Source of the DNA: Streptomyces sp. Edi2 | GTDB lineage: Bacteria > Actinomycetota > Actinomycetes > Streptomycetales > Streptomycetaceae | Assembly: GCF_040253635.1 (NCBI RefSeq) | Contig: NZ_JBEJGX010000003.1 | Location: 6,163,501 to 6,227,500, forward strand | Direction: 5' to 3' | Length of the DNA stretch: 64,000 bases | In this document: positions 35,469 through 44,456 of the stretch, piece by piece | How positions within the stretch are numbered: the first letter of the stretch is position 1 | Layout: every line of letters begins with the position of its first letter | Made by a program: the position numbers and the translations under genes | Notes under the pieces: model-generated | Databases searched by the model: none | What the model saw: only the letters and a program-made list of their open reading frames with translations | What the model was told of the DNA's origin: nothing

Positions 35469-38400
35469 CTACTCGTCCCCTGGCAAGCCCGCTGCCGATG
35501 CCTCGGCCCGGTGGGCATTCGCCACCCAGGACTCCGGCAATTCGATCCATTCTCCCAGCCCGGACTGGTAGGGCACAGCCGTTGTCCCCAACCTCGGGGG
35601 TCGCGCCGGGTCGCTCTGCGGACACAGCAGCCACAGCCCGCGCCCCCCGTCCCGTGCGGCCTCGGCCAGCCGTTCCAGCACCGCCATCGCGTCGTAGCGC
35701 GCGAACGCACCCGCGTCCGTCAGCAGCACCGGCTGCGCAGGGGACCCCGAGCCGGGCGGCGCCCCTGATACCAGCTCTCGCAGCCGGGGCTCCACCGCGC
35801 CCCAACTCGTCCGTGCGTACTCGCCGAACCTCATAGCCGCCTTCGACCCCGGCTCCGCCGCGTCCGCGCGCAGGATCGTCTCCCAGGTCGGCTTCGGTCG
35901 CGGGTCCACCTGCTCATGGAGGGCCTGCAGGAACAGGTCGGTGACCGACACCGCCTCCGCCCCGAAGCGGTCCGTCGTGAGCTCGCGCACCGCGTGGCCG
36001 GCGAGTCCCGTCCGTACCGTCAGCACGCGGAAGCCGTCCCGCCGGGCCGAGGACTGCAGCCGCTCCTCGGCCACCACCGCGCCCGCGAGCTGCGGGTCGT
36101 CGGAGTATCGGTGGGCGGTGAGGGTGCCGGTGGCCTGGCGGGCGGCGTCCGACGACAAGTACGTGGAGCCGCCATCCGCCTGGCAAGGGATGTAGCGCAG
36201 TGTGCCGGTGCCCTCGCGGGTCTTCAGTTCCAGATCGAACCCGGCGTCCCGCAAGGCCTTCGTCAACGGCCCCCCGGTCGGCAACGCGTGCCCGCGCAGC
36301 TCGTTCAGCAGCTCGGGGAAGCGTGCCCGTACCCGCTCATGGACGTCCTGGCTCGTCAATCCCGGCTGCCGGGCGTCCGGCACGCCGGGGATGAGAGGTA
36401 CGAGACCTGCCTGGGTGAGGCGCAGGGCCCGCACGAGAGGCAGATTCCGCGGGTAGATCTCCAGCCGGGGCGTCGCGGCGGCCCGGCGCGAGGCCGCGGC
36501 GGCGACCTCCACCAGGCGCCGCTCATCCCAGTCCACGGCCTCGCTCGGAGGTGTGATGGCGCCCAGCTCCGCCAGAACCGTCGCCGCGGTCGGCAGCGTG
36601 TCGAGCTTCGCCAGCCGGTCGGCGACTTTGCCCAGCCGCTGGGCGTAGTGGAGCAGACCGGGCCCGGACGGCGTCTCGGGCGCGTCGTCGGAGCCGACCT
36701 CCAGGGCCAGCAGTCCCGCGCCCATGCTCTCGTCCGCGGCGTCACGGTTCGGCGCGTGCTGGAACTCCGCCTCGTCCGGAACGAGTTGCTCGACCTCCAC
36801 CACGGCTCGTACGGCGGCCAGCGCCAGCGCCCGGCGCTGCTCGCGCTCGGGCAACTGGGTGCCACGCCGCACTGCGAGGGCGTCCGCGACCTCCGCGGCC
36901 GAGGCGACCCGGCCGAGCCCCCGCAACAGCTCCAGGATCTCGGCGCGCAGTACCCGCACCGCCGGGTTCCGCTTCCACCGGGTGCGCTGGGTCTTCAGCA
37001 TCTGCGGGATACGGCCGGCCGACAGCCCGAGCGCGCCCGCGACGTCCTTCTGCTTGGGCCACACCCCGATCCCGGGCAGCGTGCCCTGCTCGTCGGGGAG
37101 GCGCAGCAGCAGTCGCACCATCTCGCACTCGTTGCGGTTCGCCCCGTCCTTCTTGAGCTCCGGTACGAAGATCGTGGCGAGCGTGTCGAGGCTGACGCTG
37201 CGCAGCGCGCGTTCGGGCAGTCCTGTGGTGCTGCCGCCCTCCGCCATCGCGGTCGCGAGCGCGGCCTCGGCAGCCGACAGCTCTTCCTTCGCCGCCTTCC
37301 GGCCCTCGGGAGTGAGCGGGGTCGTCGGCTGCTCGGAAAGCCGCTGCCGCCATTCCTTGATGCGGCGGAGGACTTCCTTGCGGGTCTTGGCACCCAGGCC
37401 GGGCGCGTTGACGAGCTGATGCCGGCTGTAGTCGAGCAGACCTCCGACATCGTTGACGCGCAGTCCGTAGACGAAGGACTCGGCGGCCGGGCTGAGGCCC
37501 GAGGCCGAGATGGAGGTCTCACGGCGGGCCTGGGCAGCCAGCCGGTCGCGCTGCTGCTCGGCGCTCTCCTCCTCGGCGGCGGGGATGGGGGCGTCCTGGG
37601 CCGGTGCCGCCTCCGCTCCGGGAGCGCTCACGCGGCCCGGCGCGGAGGAGGGCTGACGCGAGCGGCGGGACGACGGCTTCGCCTCGTCCATGGCCAGGAA
37701 GATCTTCTTCCAGGCGTCCCGCATCGGCTTGAGGTCGGGAAAACGCTGAGCAGCGTCGCGGTGCAGCGCCGTCCGGAAGAACTCGATCAGGCCGTTCTGC
37801 ACGGCCGGGTCGAACGCGTCCGCCGCGATCTTCGGGTACGGCTCCTTCTCGGGGTCGGTCTGGCGCGGTGACACCTTGCCGCCGCCCCAGACCGGAAGCT
37901 CGCGGGAGGCCATCTCGTGGAGGGTGACGGCCAGGGCGTACCGCTCTGCGTGCCCGTCGTACACCGAGCGATCGGTGAGCGTGCCGATGAACGGGTCCAG
38001 GTAGCCGTCGGTCCCGGCCCCGGTCTCCTGCACGGGGTAGCCGGCCAGCGAGAAGTCGATCAGCACCAGCTCACGGGTGCGGTTCGGGCGGATACGGATC
38101 GCGATGTTGTCCGGCTTGATGTCGCGGTGCCACACGCCCTCACCCTCAAGGAAGTCCACCGCCCCGAACAGGTAGTCGCCGTAGGCCTCGAGCTGGTCCA
38201 CCGACAGTCGGCCGTGTTCCCGCAGCTGGCGGGCGACCGTCTCCTCGCGCCGCCTGCTCCTCCGCTCCCCAGGTGCGGCAGGCTCGCCCTCGGCCTCGCG
38301 CTCGTCACCGACATACTCCATGACGAGGACGGTGCGGCCGCCGATGCGCTGCGGCTCCGGCTCGACGAGACGGATGATCCGTGAATCGGGGCGCAGCCGC

Positions 38401-40142
38401 CCCATCACCTCGGCCTCGTGGGCCAGCGTCTCGCCGCGGCTGTCCGACATGGCGACCTTCAGCACCGCCAGGGACTTCGAGAAGCGCACCTCCGGGCCGG
38501 TTGTCAGGTCCCGTACGAGGAAAGCGCGGCTGGTCGACCCCGTGCCGAGGCGGCGCCTGACCTCCCAGCGACCGGCCAGCACATCGCCCGCGACCGCTTC
38601 CCGAGGGTCCTTCTCGGTCCCGGCCGGGCGTATGGGGTCAGCGGGTGCGGGCTCGGTCAGAACCGCCTCGACGACTTCCAGCATGTCCAGGAAGTCGTCC
38701 ACCGAGTCCAGCCGGTCGTCGACGTGATAGGCGGTGGCCGCCTGAACCAGCTCGTCGATGTACTCCGACAGGCCGTCCACCACCGCGCTGGGCCGCAGCC
38801 CCTCGCCCGCCTCGTAACGGGCCAGCAGCTCGGCCTGGCTGGCGGCCGGAGCCTTGCCGGTGGCCAGCAGGTAAGTGAGGACGCCCAGGCCGTAGATGTC
38901 CAGCGCAACCGGGTCGGCCTTCAGCGCGGTCAGCTCCGGGGCGAGATACGGATCCGCGCCCTCCGCGAGATGGGCCCCGGCGCGCGAGAACGTCGTCGGA
39001 GCGAAACGTTCGCCGCCACTCGGCGCGCCGTATTCGGAGCCGCGCTGGACCGCTACCTGCCAATCAGAGATCTGCAGATGCGGGCTGAGCCAGCCTGAAT
39101 CCTCGCCGTCCGTGCTCGCCGCCCGGCCCCGGGCGCGGGGCATCACATGGATGGCGCGGGCTGCCAGGGTGCGGTGGTAGATCCGGCGGCCGTGCGCCGA
39201 GCGCACGGTCTCGGCGAGCTGCCGGACCAGCGCCATCCGGCTAAGGATGTCCAGCTTCTCTCCGTACTGCGCCAGATATTCATCCAGGCGCAGCGTCCGC
39301 GGATCGAAGTCGAAGATCAGCGCGGGTCCTGCCGAGTGCCCTGACGGGTCGTACTGCTTCAGCTGCACGACACCGGGGTGCTTGAAGCTCCTGAGCACCT
39401 CGCCCTCGCGCCGCGCCGCGCGCTCCACCGATGCCCGCAGTTCGGCGTCCGATCCGCGCTCCCGCAGGTAGACGCGGATGCGGGCGGCCTCCGGCAGCTC
39501 GCTGTGCCGGGCCAGATAGTCCGCCCACGTCGGTCCCGATTCGAACGACTTGCGGTGCAGCAGATAGGGGCCGACCTTGTGCTCGGCGTCACTGCAGGCG
39601 ATGCCCACCCGCTCGAGGGCGGACTTGATCCGGCGCGACCGCGACCTGTCGATCCGGCGGTGCTCGTCGCGTGGGGGCTCCGACAGCATCAGGGCGAGCT
39701 GATGGACGGTGTAGAGGCCGTGCTGATCATGGGAAGGCAACCGGTTCCGCAACGAGGTATCGGTGAAGCAGACGACCTCCGACACCCACACCCGCTCGCC
39801 CTCCTGGGCCAGAAGCTGTGCCAGCTCCTTTGCCTTCTTGTTCGCCAGGTGGAGCGGATTACCGTGCGCGATCTGCCGGCCGCTGGGCTGAGTCTGGAGC
39901 CACGTGCCGTTGCGGGACTCGACCGAGCCGTGCCAGTCCTTCAGCTCGATCAAGTACACACCGCCGGGAGCGACCACGAGCAGATCGACTTCCCGCACGT
40001 GGCCGCTGTGCGCGGTAAAGGTGAAGTTCGACCAGGCACGCCAGGGGTCGCTGTCGGGGAGCTTCTCGCGGATGTCCTCCAGCCCCCGGCGCTCGTGCTG
40101 GAACTCGGATTCGGTGACCGTGACCCACCGGCCGTCCCGCAT
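35469..40142 (-). CDS. pglW: BREX-2 Ser/Thr kinase PglW (NERD, pseudokinase, kinase)
   Basis: About 1557 residues from ATG 40142, chosen because the NERD domain begins right there. Domains in order: NERD nuclease-like (EVD 51-53, IELKDW 65-70); a degenerate kinase lobe (YHRTLAARAI with HRT at 323-325, ISDWQVA); an active-looking kinase (GTGSTSRAFLV, LAVLKVA, HRDIKPDN with HRD at 672-674, DFS in place of DFG); a helix-hairpin-helix-like region; and a long C-terminal part with winged-helix-like repeats. PglW is the protein kinase of BREX type 2. It heads the pglWX operon. The frame stays open 177 codons upstream of the chosen start. Confidence 0.92.
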   Translation of the reverse strand: MRDGRWVTVTESEFQHERRGLEDIREKLPDSDPWRAWSNFTFTAHSGHVREVDLLVVAPGGVYLIELKDWHGSVESRNGTWLQTQPSGRQIAHGNPLHLANKKAKELAQLLAQEGERVWVSEVVCFTDTSLRNRLPSHDQHGLYTVHQLALMLSEPPRDEHRRIDRSRSRRIKSALERVGIACSDAEHKVGPYLLHRKSFESGPTWADYLARHSELPEAARIRVYLRERGSDAELRASVERAARREGEVLRSFKHPGVVQLKQYDPSGHSAGPALIFDFDPRTLRLDEYLAQYGEKLDILSRMALVRQLAETVRSAHGRRIYHRTLAARAIHVMPRARGRAASTDGEDSGWLSPHLQISDWQVAVQRGSEYGAPSGGERFAPTTFSRAGAHLAEGADPYLAPELTALKADPVALDIYGLGVLTYLLATGKAPAASQAELLARYEAGEGLRPSAVVDGLSEYIDELVQAATAYHVDDRLDSVDDFLDMLEVVEAVLTEPAPADPIRPAGTEKDPREAVAGDVLAGRWEVRRRLGTGSTSRAFLVRDLTTGPEVRFSKSLAVLKVAMSDSRGETLAHEAEVMGRLRPDSRIIRLVEPEPQRIGGRTVLVMEYVGDEREAEGEPAAPGERRSRRREETVARQLREHGRLSVDQLEAYGDYLFGAVDFLEGEGVWHRDIKPDNIAIRIRPNRTRELVLIDFSLAGYPVQETGAGTDGYLDPFIGTLTDRSVYDGHAERYALAVTLHEMASRELPVWGGGKVSPRQTDPEKEPYPKIAADAFDPAVQNGLIEFFRTALHRDAAQRFPDLKPMRDAWKKIFLAMDEAKPSSRRSRQPSSAPGRVSAPGAEAAPAQDAPIPAAEEESAEQQRDRLAAQARRETSISASGLSPAAESFVYGLRVNDVGGLLDYSRHQLVNAPGLGAKTRKEVLRRIKEWRQRLSEQPTTPLTPEGRKAAKEELSAAEAALATAMAEGGSTTGLPERALRSVSLDTLATIFVPELKKDGANRNECEMVRLLLRLPDEQGTLPGIGVWPKQKDVAGALGLSAGRIPQMLKTQRTRWKRNPAVRVLRAEILELLRGLGRVASAAEVADALAVRRGTQLPEREQRRALALAAVRAVVEVEQLVPDEAEFQHAPNRDAADESMGAGLLALEVGSDDAPETPSGPGLLHYAQRLGKVADRLAKLDTLPTAATVLAELGAITPPSEAVDWDERRLVEVAAAASRRAAATPRLEIYPRNLPLVRALRLTQAGLVPLIPGVPDARQPGLTSQDVHERVRARFPELLNELRGHALPTGGPLTKALRDAGFDLELKTREGTGTLRYIPCQADGGSTYLSSDAARQATGTLTAHRYSDDPQLAGAVVAEERLQSSARRDGFRVLTVRTGLAGHAVRELTTDRFGAEAVSVTDLFLQALHEQVDPRPKPTWETILRADAAEPGSKAAMRFGEYARTSWGAVEPRLRELVSGAPPGSGSPAQPVLLTDAGAFARYDAMAVLERLAEAARDGGRGLWLLCPQSDPARPPRLGTTAVPYQSGLGEWIELPESWVANAHRAEASAAGLPGDE

Positions 40143-40592
40143 GAGCCATCCCCGCTTCGTGTCCACGTCGATCTGTGCTGATTGGGGCTGTTCGGCAGCA
40201 ATACCCGGTCCAGATCGTAACGGGTCGCGCGGTGTGCGGAGCTGATAAGGCGAAACCGCCTCGGAGTTGGCTGCCTCCGTCTCCCGGCCGCGCGCAGATA
40301 CATAGGAAGAGGTGGCACAACTGCGTTTGCCGGGCAGGTTGAGGGTGATGGCGAACAGCTGCCCCGGTGGATGATGCCCGGGTTCAAGCTCCATGATTCG
40401 CCAGGCCTGGTCGAAGGGGCCGTAAGTGCCGGGTACGGAATGGAGCCGCCTGGGGCCTGCCACCACCTCAGGCTGATTCAGTGCGGCGTCGTCTGCTTCG
40501 TCGCCCGTCAGGCCAAGCCGCAGGAGAACGCTTCGGCAGAGGGGCAATTCCTGCTTGAACACCACGCTGCGTGTCTTTAGGTTGCGGCGAAC
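40143..40592. other. Leader region of pglW, possible old coding remnant
   Basis: 450 bp between the tRNA terminator and pglW. The minus strand is open in the pglW frame and includes a protein-like stretch (VPGTYGPFDQAWRIMELEPG and following LFAITLNLPG), but homology to PglW starts only at 40142, so I treat this as leader or as the tail of a lost gene. It holds the shared pgl motif at 40213-40242. Confidence 0.5.
40213..40242 (-). promoter_or_regulatory. Shared pgl motif upstream of pglW
   Basis: On the minus strand: GCTCC, 14 nt, CCGTTACGATC, 71 nt before the chosen pglW start. Sequence and spacing equal those upstream of pglY. The match between two otherwise unrelated leaders suggests a common promoter or regulator site for the two BREX operons. 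Confidence 0.55.
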
Positions 40593-40631
40593 AAAAAGGC
40601 TCGGACTCAGCGATGACTGAGTCCGAGCCTT
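40593..40631 (-). terminator. Intrinsic terminator of tRNA-Arg
   Basis: Perfect 15-bp arms (core GGCTCGGACTCAG / CTGAGTCCGAGCC) with a 6-nt loop. On the minus strand the stem runs into five T. It begins 55 nt after the 3' end of the tRNA and also shields the island from tRNA transcription. Confidence 0.9.
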
Positions 40632-40685
40632 GATACACGACACTTTCGCAAGTCGGCGACACAATCGTGCCAACTCGAGCGGAAG

Positions 40686-40757
40686 TGCCCCCGGCAGGAT
40701 TCGAACCTGCGCACACGGCTCCGGAGGCCGTTGCTCTATCCCCTGAGCTACGGGGGC
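40686..40757 (-). tRNA. tRNA-Arg (anticodon CCG)
   Basis: A 72-nt cloverleaf on the minus strand. Acceptor stem GCCCCCG / CGGGGGC, D-arm GCTC/GAGC, anticodon stem ACGGC/GCCGT with loop CTCCGGA (anticodon CCG, reading CGG), T-arm GCAGG-TTCGAAT-CCTGC, discriminator A. The CCA end is not encoded. Its 3' end faces the defence island. Confidence 0.97.
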
Positions 40758-40790
40758 GTTGCCGCCTGTGTTCCTGTGGCGACGGGTAGA

Positions 40791-40796
40791 ACCCTA
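40791..40796 (-). promoter_or_regulatory. -10 element of the tRNA-Arg promoter (candidate)
   Basis: TAGGGT on the minus strand, 34 nt before the mature tRNA end, matches the streptomycete vegetative -10 consensus. I see no good -35 at the expected distance. Confidence 0.45.
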
Positions 40797-40993
40797 CCAG
40801 CTCTGATGGGGTGTTCATGAACAGGTTTCGCGGGTCGTGGGGGAGGGGGCCGGGAGGGGTGGCGGCACCTTGTGCCGGAGCTTTTAGCGCATCGCGGGGA
40901 GGTGGCGGTGGCGGTCGGGTAAAGGTCCCTCGCACGGGGGCGGAAGTGGGGAAAACCGGGACGCAGTCTCAGGCGGCGTCCTAGTCTCATGGT

Positions 40994-41563
40994 GTGCCTG
41001 GCTTGTCCGGTCGGATCCTCGTTGTCGACGACAACAAGGTGATCCGGCAGTTGATCAGGGTCAATCTCGAGCTGGAGGGCTTCGAGGTCGTGACCGCGGC
41101 TGATGGTGCCGAATGTCTGGACGTGGTGCACCACGTGAGACCTGATGTCGTGACCCTTGATGTGGTGATGCCGCGGCTCAACGGGCTGCACACCGCGGCG
41201 CGGTTGCGTTCCGATCCGCGGACGTGGGACATCCCGATCGCCATCGTCAGCGCATGTACCCAGAGCGAAGTGGACAACGGCGAGTCGGTGGGGGTGGACG
41301 CGTTTCTCGCGAAGCCGTTCGAGCCGGCGGAGCTGGTGCGGACCGTGGGGATGCTGGTGCGTGAGAGGCGCCAGCGGGAACGTGGGCCCGAGGGTGGGGC
41401 CGCGGACGGCGACGGGGACGGGGACGGGGAGAGCGACGGGGGTGGACGTGCGGTGGAGCGTGGAGCTTCGCCCGACGGGATCGCGGCGTCCGGCGGAGTC
41501 GCGGCGTCCGGTGGAGTGCCGGCCTCCGGTGGTGTCGGCATGGTGGATGCGGGTGGGGAGTAG
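40994..41563 (+). CDS. Orphan single-domain response regulator
   Basis: Residues 1-120 are a receiver domain: acidic pair D12/D13 (VVDDN), phosphorylation site D56 (VTLDVVMPRLNG), and the conserved Lys in FLAKPFEP near 107. The remaining 65 residues form a Gly/Asp/Glu-rich tail with a repeated AASGGV unit and no DNA-binding domain. No histidine kinase is adjacent. I take the GTG at 40994; there is no clear ribosome site. It probably signals through protein contacts. Confidence 0.88.
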   Translation: MPGLSGRILVVDDNKVIRQLIRVNLELEGFEVVTAADGAECLDVVHHVRPDVVTLDVVMPRLNGLHTAARLRSDPRTWDIPIAIVSACTQSEVDNGESVGVDAFLAKPFEPAELVRTVGMLVRERRQRERGPEGGAADGDGDGDGESDGGGRAVERGASPDGIAASGGVAASGGVPASGGVGMVDAGGE

Positions 41564-41740
41564 CGCGATTCGCGTGCGGTGAGCCGGGGTGGTGCCGCGT
41601 GCTGTGAGTCCGGGGCCGCGCCGGGACGTGCCGGGGTCGTGCTCGGGTGTGTGCCGGAACCGTCCTGGATCGTCGCGTGGAGTGTCCACAGGGCGAAACC
41701 GGGTCGCAGACCTACCCCTGGTCTCCCATACGCTTGTCCT

Positions 41741-42898
41741 GTGACCCCCGCTGAGCTCTCCCGCACCGTCCTGCGCTCCGTGCGTGGTGCGGTGGAGGAG
41801 CAGGAGCTCTCCGTGCCGGTGCCGGCGCGGATCGTGGTCGAGCCGCCGCCGCGGCCCGGGTGTGGGGACTACGCCTCCAATGTCGCGTTGCAGCTCGCGG
41901 GGCCGGCGGGAAGGCCGGCCCGCGAGGTCGCAGAGATTCTGCGGAAGCGGCTGGCCGGGAGCGCCGGGATCGCCCGGGTCGAGATCGCCGGACCCGGCTT
42001 TTTGAACTTCACCCTCGGGGACGGGGCGCTGACCGCGCTCGTACGGGAGGTGCTGGCGCAGGGGGACGGCTACGGCGGGACGTGGGCGGGGCGGAGCCCT
42101 GATGCCTTCGCTGATGTCGCCGGTGATGCCTTCGAGGGAGCCTCCGATAGAGCCTCTGATGGAGTCTTCCGTCCGGTGGCCGGTTCCGCGGCGGGTGGCG
42201 CCCGTGAGGCCGTGGTCGGCGAGGTGCTGGCGCGGATCGGCGCGGCGGCCGGGACCGGTGGCCGACGGGGCGGTGGCCGCCGGGCCGGTGGCCATCCCGC
42301 GCTCGCGCCCGTTCCGTACGACCTCGCCACCCTCACCGCCCGGCTCGGCTCCGACGAGGCGCGCTGGGTGCTGTTGCGGCCGGCCGCGCACGATCCGGTG
42401 CGGGTGCCCGAGCGGCCGGTGCAGCGGGAGAGCAATCCGCGCTTCCGGGTGCAGTATGCGTACGCGAGGGCGCGGGCGCTGGTGCGGAACGCGGGTGACC
42501 TGGGGTTTGTGAGCGAGCCGGGGGATGTGGGGCGTCCGGCGGCGGCCGACGGGCCCGCGCCCACGGCCCGGCGCGCGCCGGAGCAGGCGCCACAGCAATC
42601 CGCACCCGCCGACGCCGAGTCCTTCCCCGGCCTCCAGGCTCTGCAGACCCTGCTGGCCACCTACCCCTCCGCCATCGACGACGCTGCGCGACTGCGGGCA
42701 CCGGACCGTGTGGCGCGCCATCTGGAGGCGACCGCGGACGCGTTCTTCCGGTGGCATGACGACTTTCCGCCGCTGCCCGTCGGGGAGCAGAAACCCTTGG
42801 CCGTGCACCGTGCCCGGCTGGCCCTTGCCGAGGCCAGCGGGACGGTGCTCGCCAACGGCCTGCGTCTGCTCGGCATCTCCGCTCCCGCCCACCTCTGA
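41741..42898 (+). CDS. nrtL: ArgS-related anticodon-binding protein NrtL
   Basis: The protein starts at GTG 41741 ([20 protein letters not shown]). It has an N-terminal additional domain of the arginyl-tRNA-synthetase kind ([34 protein letters not shown]) and a C-terminal DALR anticodon-binding domain ([35 protein letters not shown]). In between, where ArgS has its catalytic HIGH/KMSK domain, there is only a short Gly/Ala-rich linker. It cannot aminoacylate by itself. It lies just downstream of tRNA-Arg and before lysA. The function is unknown; tRNA binding is an inference. Confidence 0.85.
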   Translation: MTPAELSRTVLRSVRGAVEEQELSVPVPARIVVEPPPRPGCGDYASNVALQLAGPAGRPAREVAEILRKRLAGSAGIARVEIAGPGFLNFTLGDGALTALVREVLAQGDGYGGTWAGRSPDAFADVAGDAFEGASDRASDGVFRPVAGSAAGGAREAVVGEVLARIGAAAGTGGRRGGGRRAGGHPALAPVPYDLATLTARLGSDEARWVLLRPAAHDPVRVPERPVQRESNPRFRVQYAYARARALVRNAGDLGFVSEPGDVGRPAAADGPAPTARRAPEQAPQQSAPADAESFPGLQALQTLLATYPSAIDDAARLRAPDRVARHLEATADAFFRWHDDFPPLPVGEQKPLAVHRARLALAEASGTVLANGLRLLGISAPAHL

Positions 42899-42924
42899 AC
42901 GACTTCGAGGGGATCTCCACCGCC

Positions 42925-44316
42925 ATGAGCCGCTCCGCGCACCCTGCAGGGCCCCGGCACGCTGACGTACTGCCCGAGGGGCACTACGCCGGGCCGCCCG
43001 CCGATCTCAACACCCTCGACCCGCGGGTCTGGTCCCGTACGGTCTCCCGCAACGCTGACGGTGTGGTCACCGTCGGCGGGCTGGACGTCGCCGCGCTCGC
43101 CGCGGAATTCGGCACTCCGGCGTACTTCCTGGACGAGGACGACTTCCGGGCCCGCTGCCGGGCGTGGAAGGACGCCTTCGGGCCGGGGGCGGATGTCTTC
43201 TACGCCGGGAAGGCCTTCCTGTCACGGGCCATCGTCCGCTGGCTGAACGAGGAAGGGCTGAATCTCGACGTCTGCTCCGGCGGCGAACTGGCCACGGCAC
43301 TGGCGGCGGGAATGCCGGCCGAGCGGATCGCCCTGCACGGGAACAACAAGAGCACCGAGGAAATCACCCGGGCCGTGGAGGCGGGGGTCGGGCGGATCGT
43401 GCTCGACTCGTTCCAGGAAATCGTGCGGGTCGCGCATATCGCGCAGCGGCTCGGCAAGCGGCAGCGGGTGCAGATCCGGGTCACGGTCGGTGTCGAGGCG
43501 CATACGCATGAGTTCATCGCGACCGCGCACGAGGACCAGAAGTTCGGTATTGCGCTGGCGGACGGGCAGGCCGCGGAGGCCGTTCGTCGTACGCTGAAGC
43601 TGGACGGGCTGGAACTCATCGGAATTCACAGCCATATCGGGTCACAGATTTTCGATATGGCGGGATTCGAGGTGTCCGCGCGCCGCGTGGTGCAGCTGCT
43701 GACCGAAGTGCGTGACGAGCACGGTATCGAGCTGCCCGAGATCGATCTGGGCGGCGGGCTCGGCATCGCGTACACCTCGGACGACGATCCGCGGGAGCCG
43801 CACGAGATCGCGTCGGCTCTGGGCGACATCGTGAGCAAGGAGTGCGCGGCGGCGGGGCTGGGCGTGCCGCGGCTGTCGGTCGAGCCGGGCCGGGCGATCG
43901 TGGGCCCCACCGCCTTCACGTTGTACGAGGTCGGCACGGTCAAGGAGCTGGACGGCCTGCGGACGTATGTGTCCGTGGACGGCGGGATGTCGGACAACAT
44001 CCGCACGGCGCTCTACGACGCGGAGTACAGCGTGGCCCTGGTGTCGCGCACCTCCGATGCCGCGCCGATGCTCTCGCGCGTGGTGGGCAAGCACTGTGAG
44101 AGCGGCGACATCGTCGTACGCGATGCCTTCCTGCCGGCCGATGTGGCGCCGGGGGATCTGCTCGCGGTGCCGGCCACCGGTGCGTACTGCCGTTCCATGG
44201 CGAGTAACTACAACCACTCGCTGCGGCCGCCCGTTGTCGCGGTAAAGAATGGTCAGGCCAGGGTGATCGTCCGGCGGGAGACGGAGGAAGATCTCCTGCG
44301 GTTGGATGTCGGGTAG
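42925..44316 (+). CDS. lysA: Diaminopimelate decarboxylase
   Basis: A PLP enzyme of the alanine-racemase fold that makes L-lysine from meso-diaminopimelate, the last step of lysine synthesis. The PLP lysine is K96 in FYAGKAF; further motifs are [30 protein letters not shown] and the substrate-site CESGD. The length of 463 aa is usual. GAGGGG lies 13 nt before the ATG. It starts 26 bp after nrtL and precedes hom, so aspartate-family genes are clustered here. Confidence 0.96.
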   Translation: MSRSAHPAGPRHADVLPEGHYAGPPADLNTLDPRVWSRTVSRNADGVVTVGGLDVAALAAEFGTPAYFLDEDDFRARCRAWKDAFGPGADVFYAGKAFLSRAIVRWLNEEGLNLDVCSGGELATALAAGMPAERIALHGNNKSTEEITRAVEAGVGRIVLDSFQEIVRVAHIAQRLGKRQRVQIRVTVGVEAHTHEFIATAHEDQKFGIALADGQAAEAVRRTLKLDGLELIGIHSHIGSQIFDMAGFEVSARRVVQLLTEVRDEHGIELPEIDLGGGLGIAYTSDDDPREPHEIASALGDIVSKECAAAGLGVPRLSVEPGRAIVGPTAFTLYEVGTVKELDGLRTYVSVDGGMSDNIRTALYDAEYSVALVSRTSDAAPMLSRVVGKHCESGDIVVRDAFLPADVAPGDLLAVPATGAYCRSMASNYNHSLRPPVVAVKNGQARVIVRRETEEDLLRLDVG

Positions 44317-44456
44317 GACCGGATCGCCGGGTCCCGGACCCGGATGAAATAAATGTCTCGGCATCTGGACGTAGGGCGGAAACCTCCGTCCGGTGCGTGA
44401 GACTTGTGCAAGAGCAAGCTGGAATTCGCTGATCGATGAGAAGCAGAGGTCAAATG

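Larger units (their letters stand above)
15510..40685. other. Defence island next to tRNA-Arg (BREX type 2 plus accessory modules)
   Basis: All genes between the P450 and tRNA-Arg(CCG) are defence or regulatory genes absent from the surrounding housekeeping order: brxHI, brxD, a DUF262 gene, a CBS-HEPN gene, pglZ, pglY, DUF397/XRE/HATPase genes, pglX, pglW and a DUF2075 remnant. Base composition is lower in GC than the flanks in places, most clearly inside pglX. The 3' end of the tRNA faces the island, the usual side for integrated elements. No integrase, transposase or copy of the tRNA 3' end at the left edge was found, so the mode of entry is not shown. Confidence 0.75.

Noticed and set aside
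40371..40580. Small plus-strand gene in the pglW leader
   Set aside because: No ribosome site, no recognisable motif, and it is antisense to a better-looking protein stretch.
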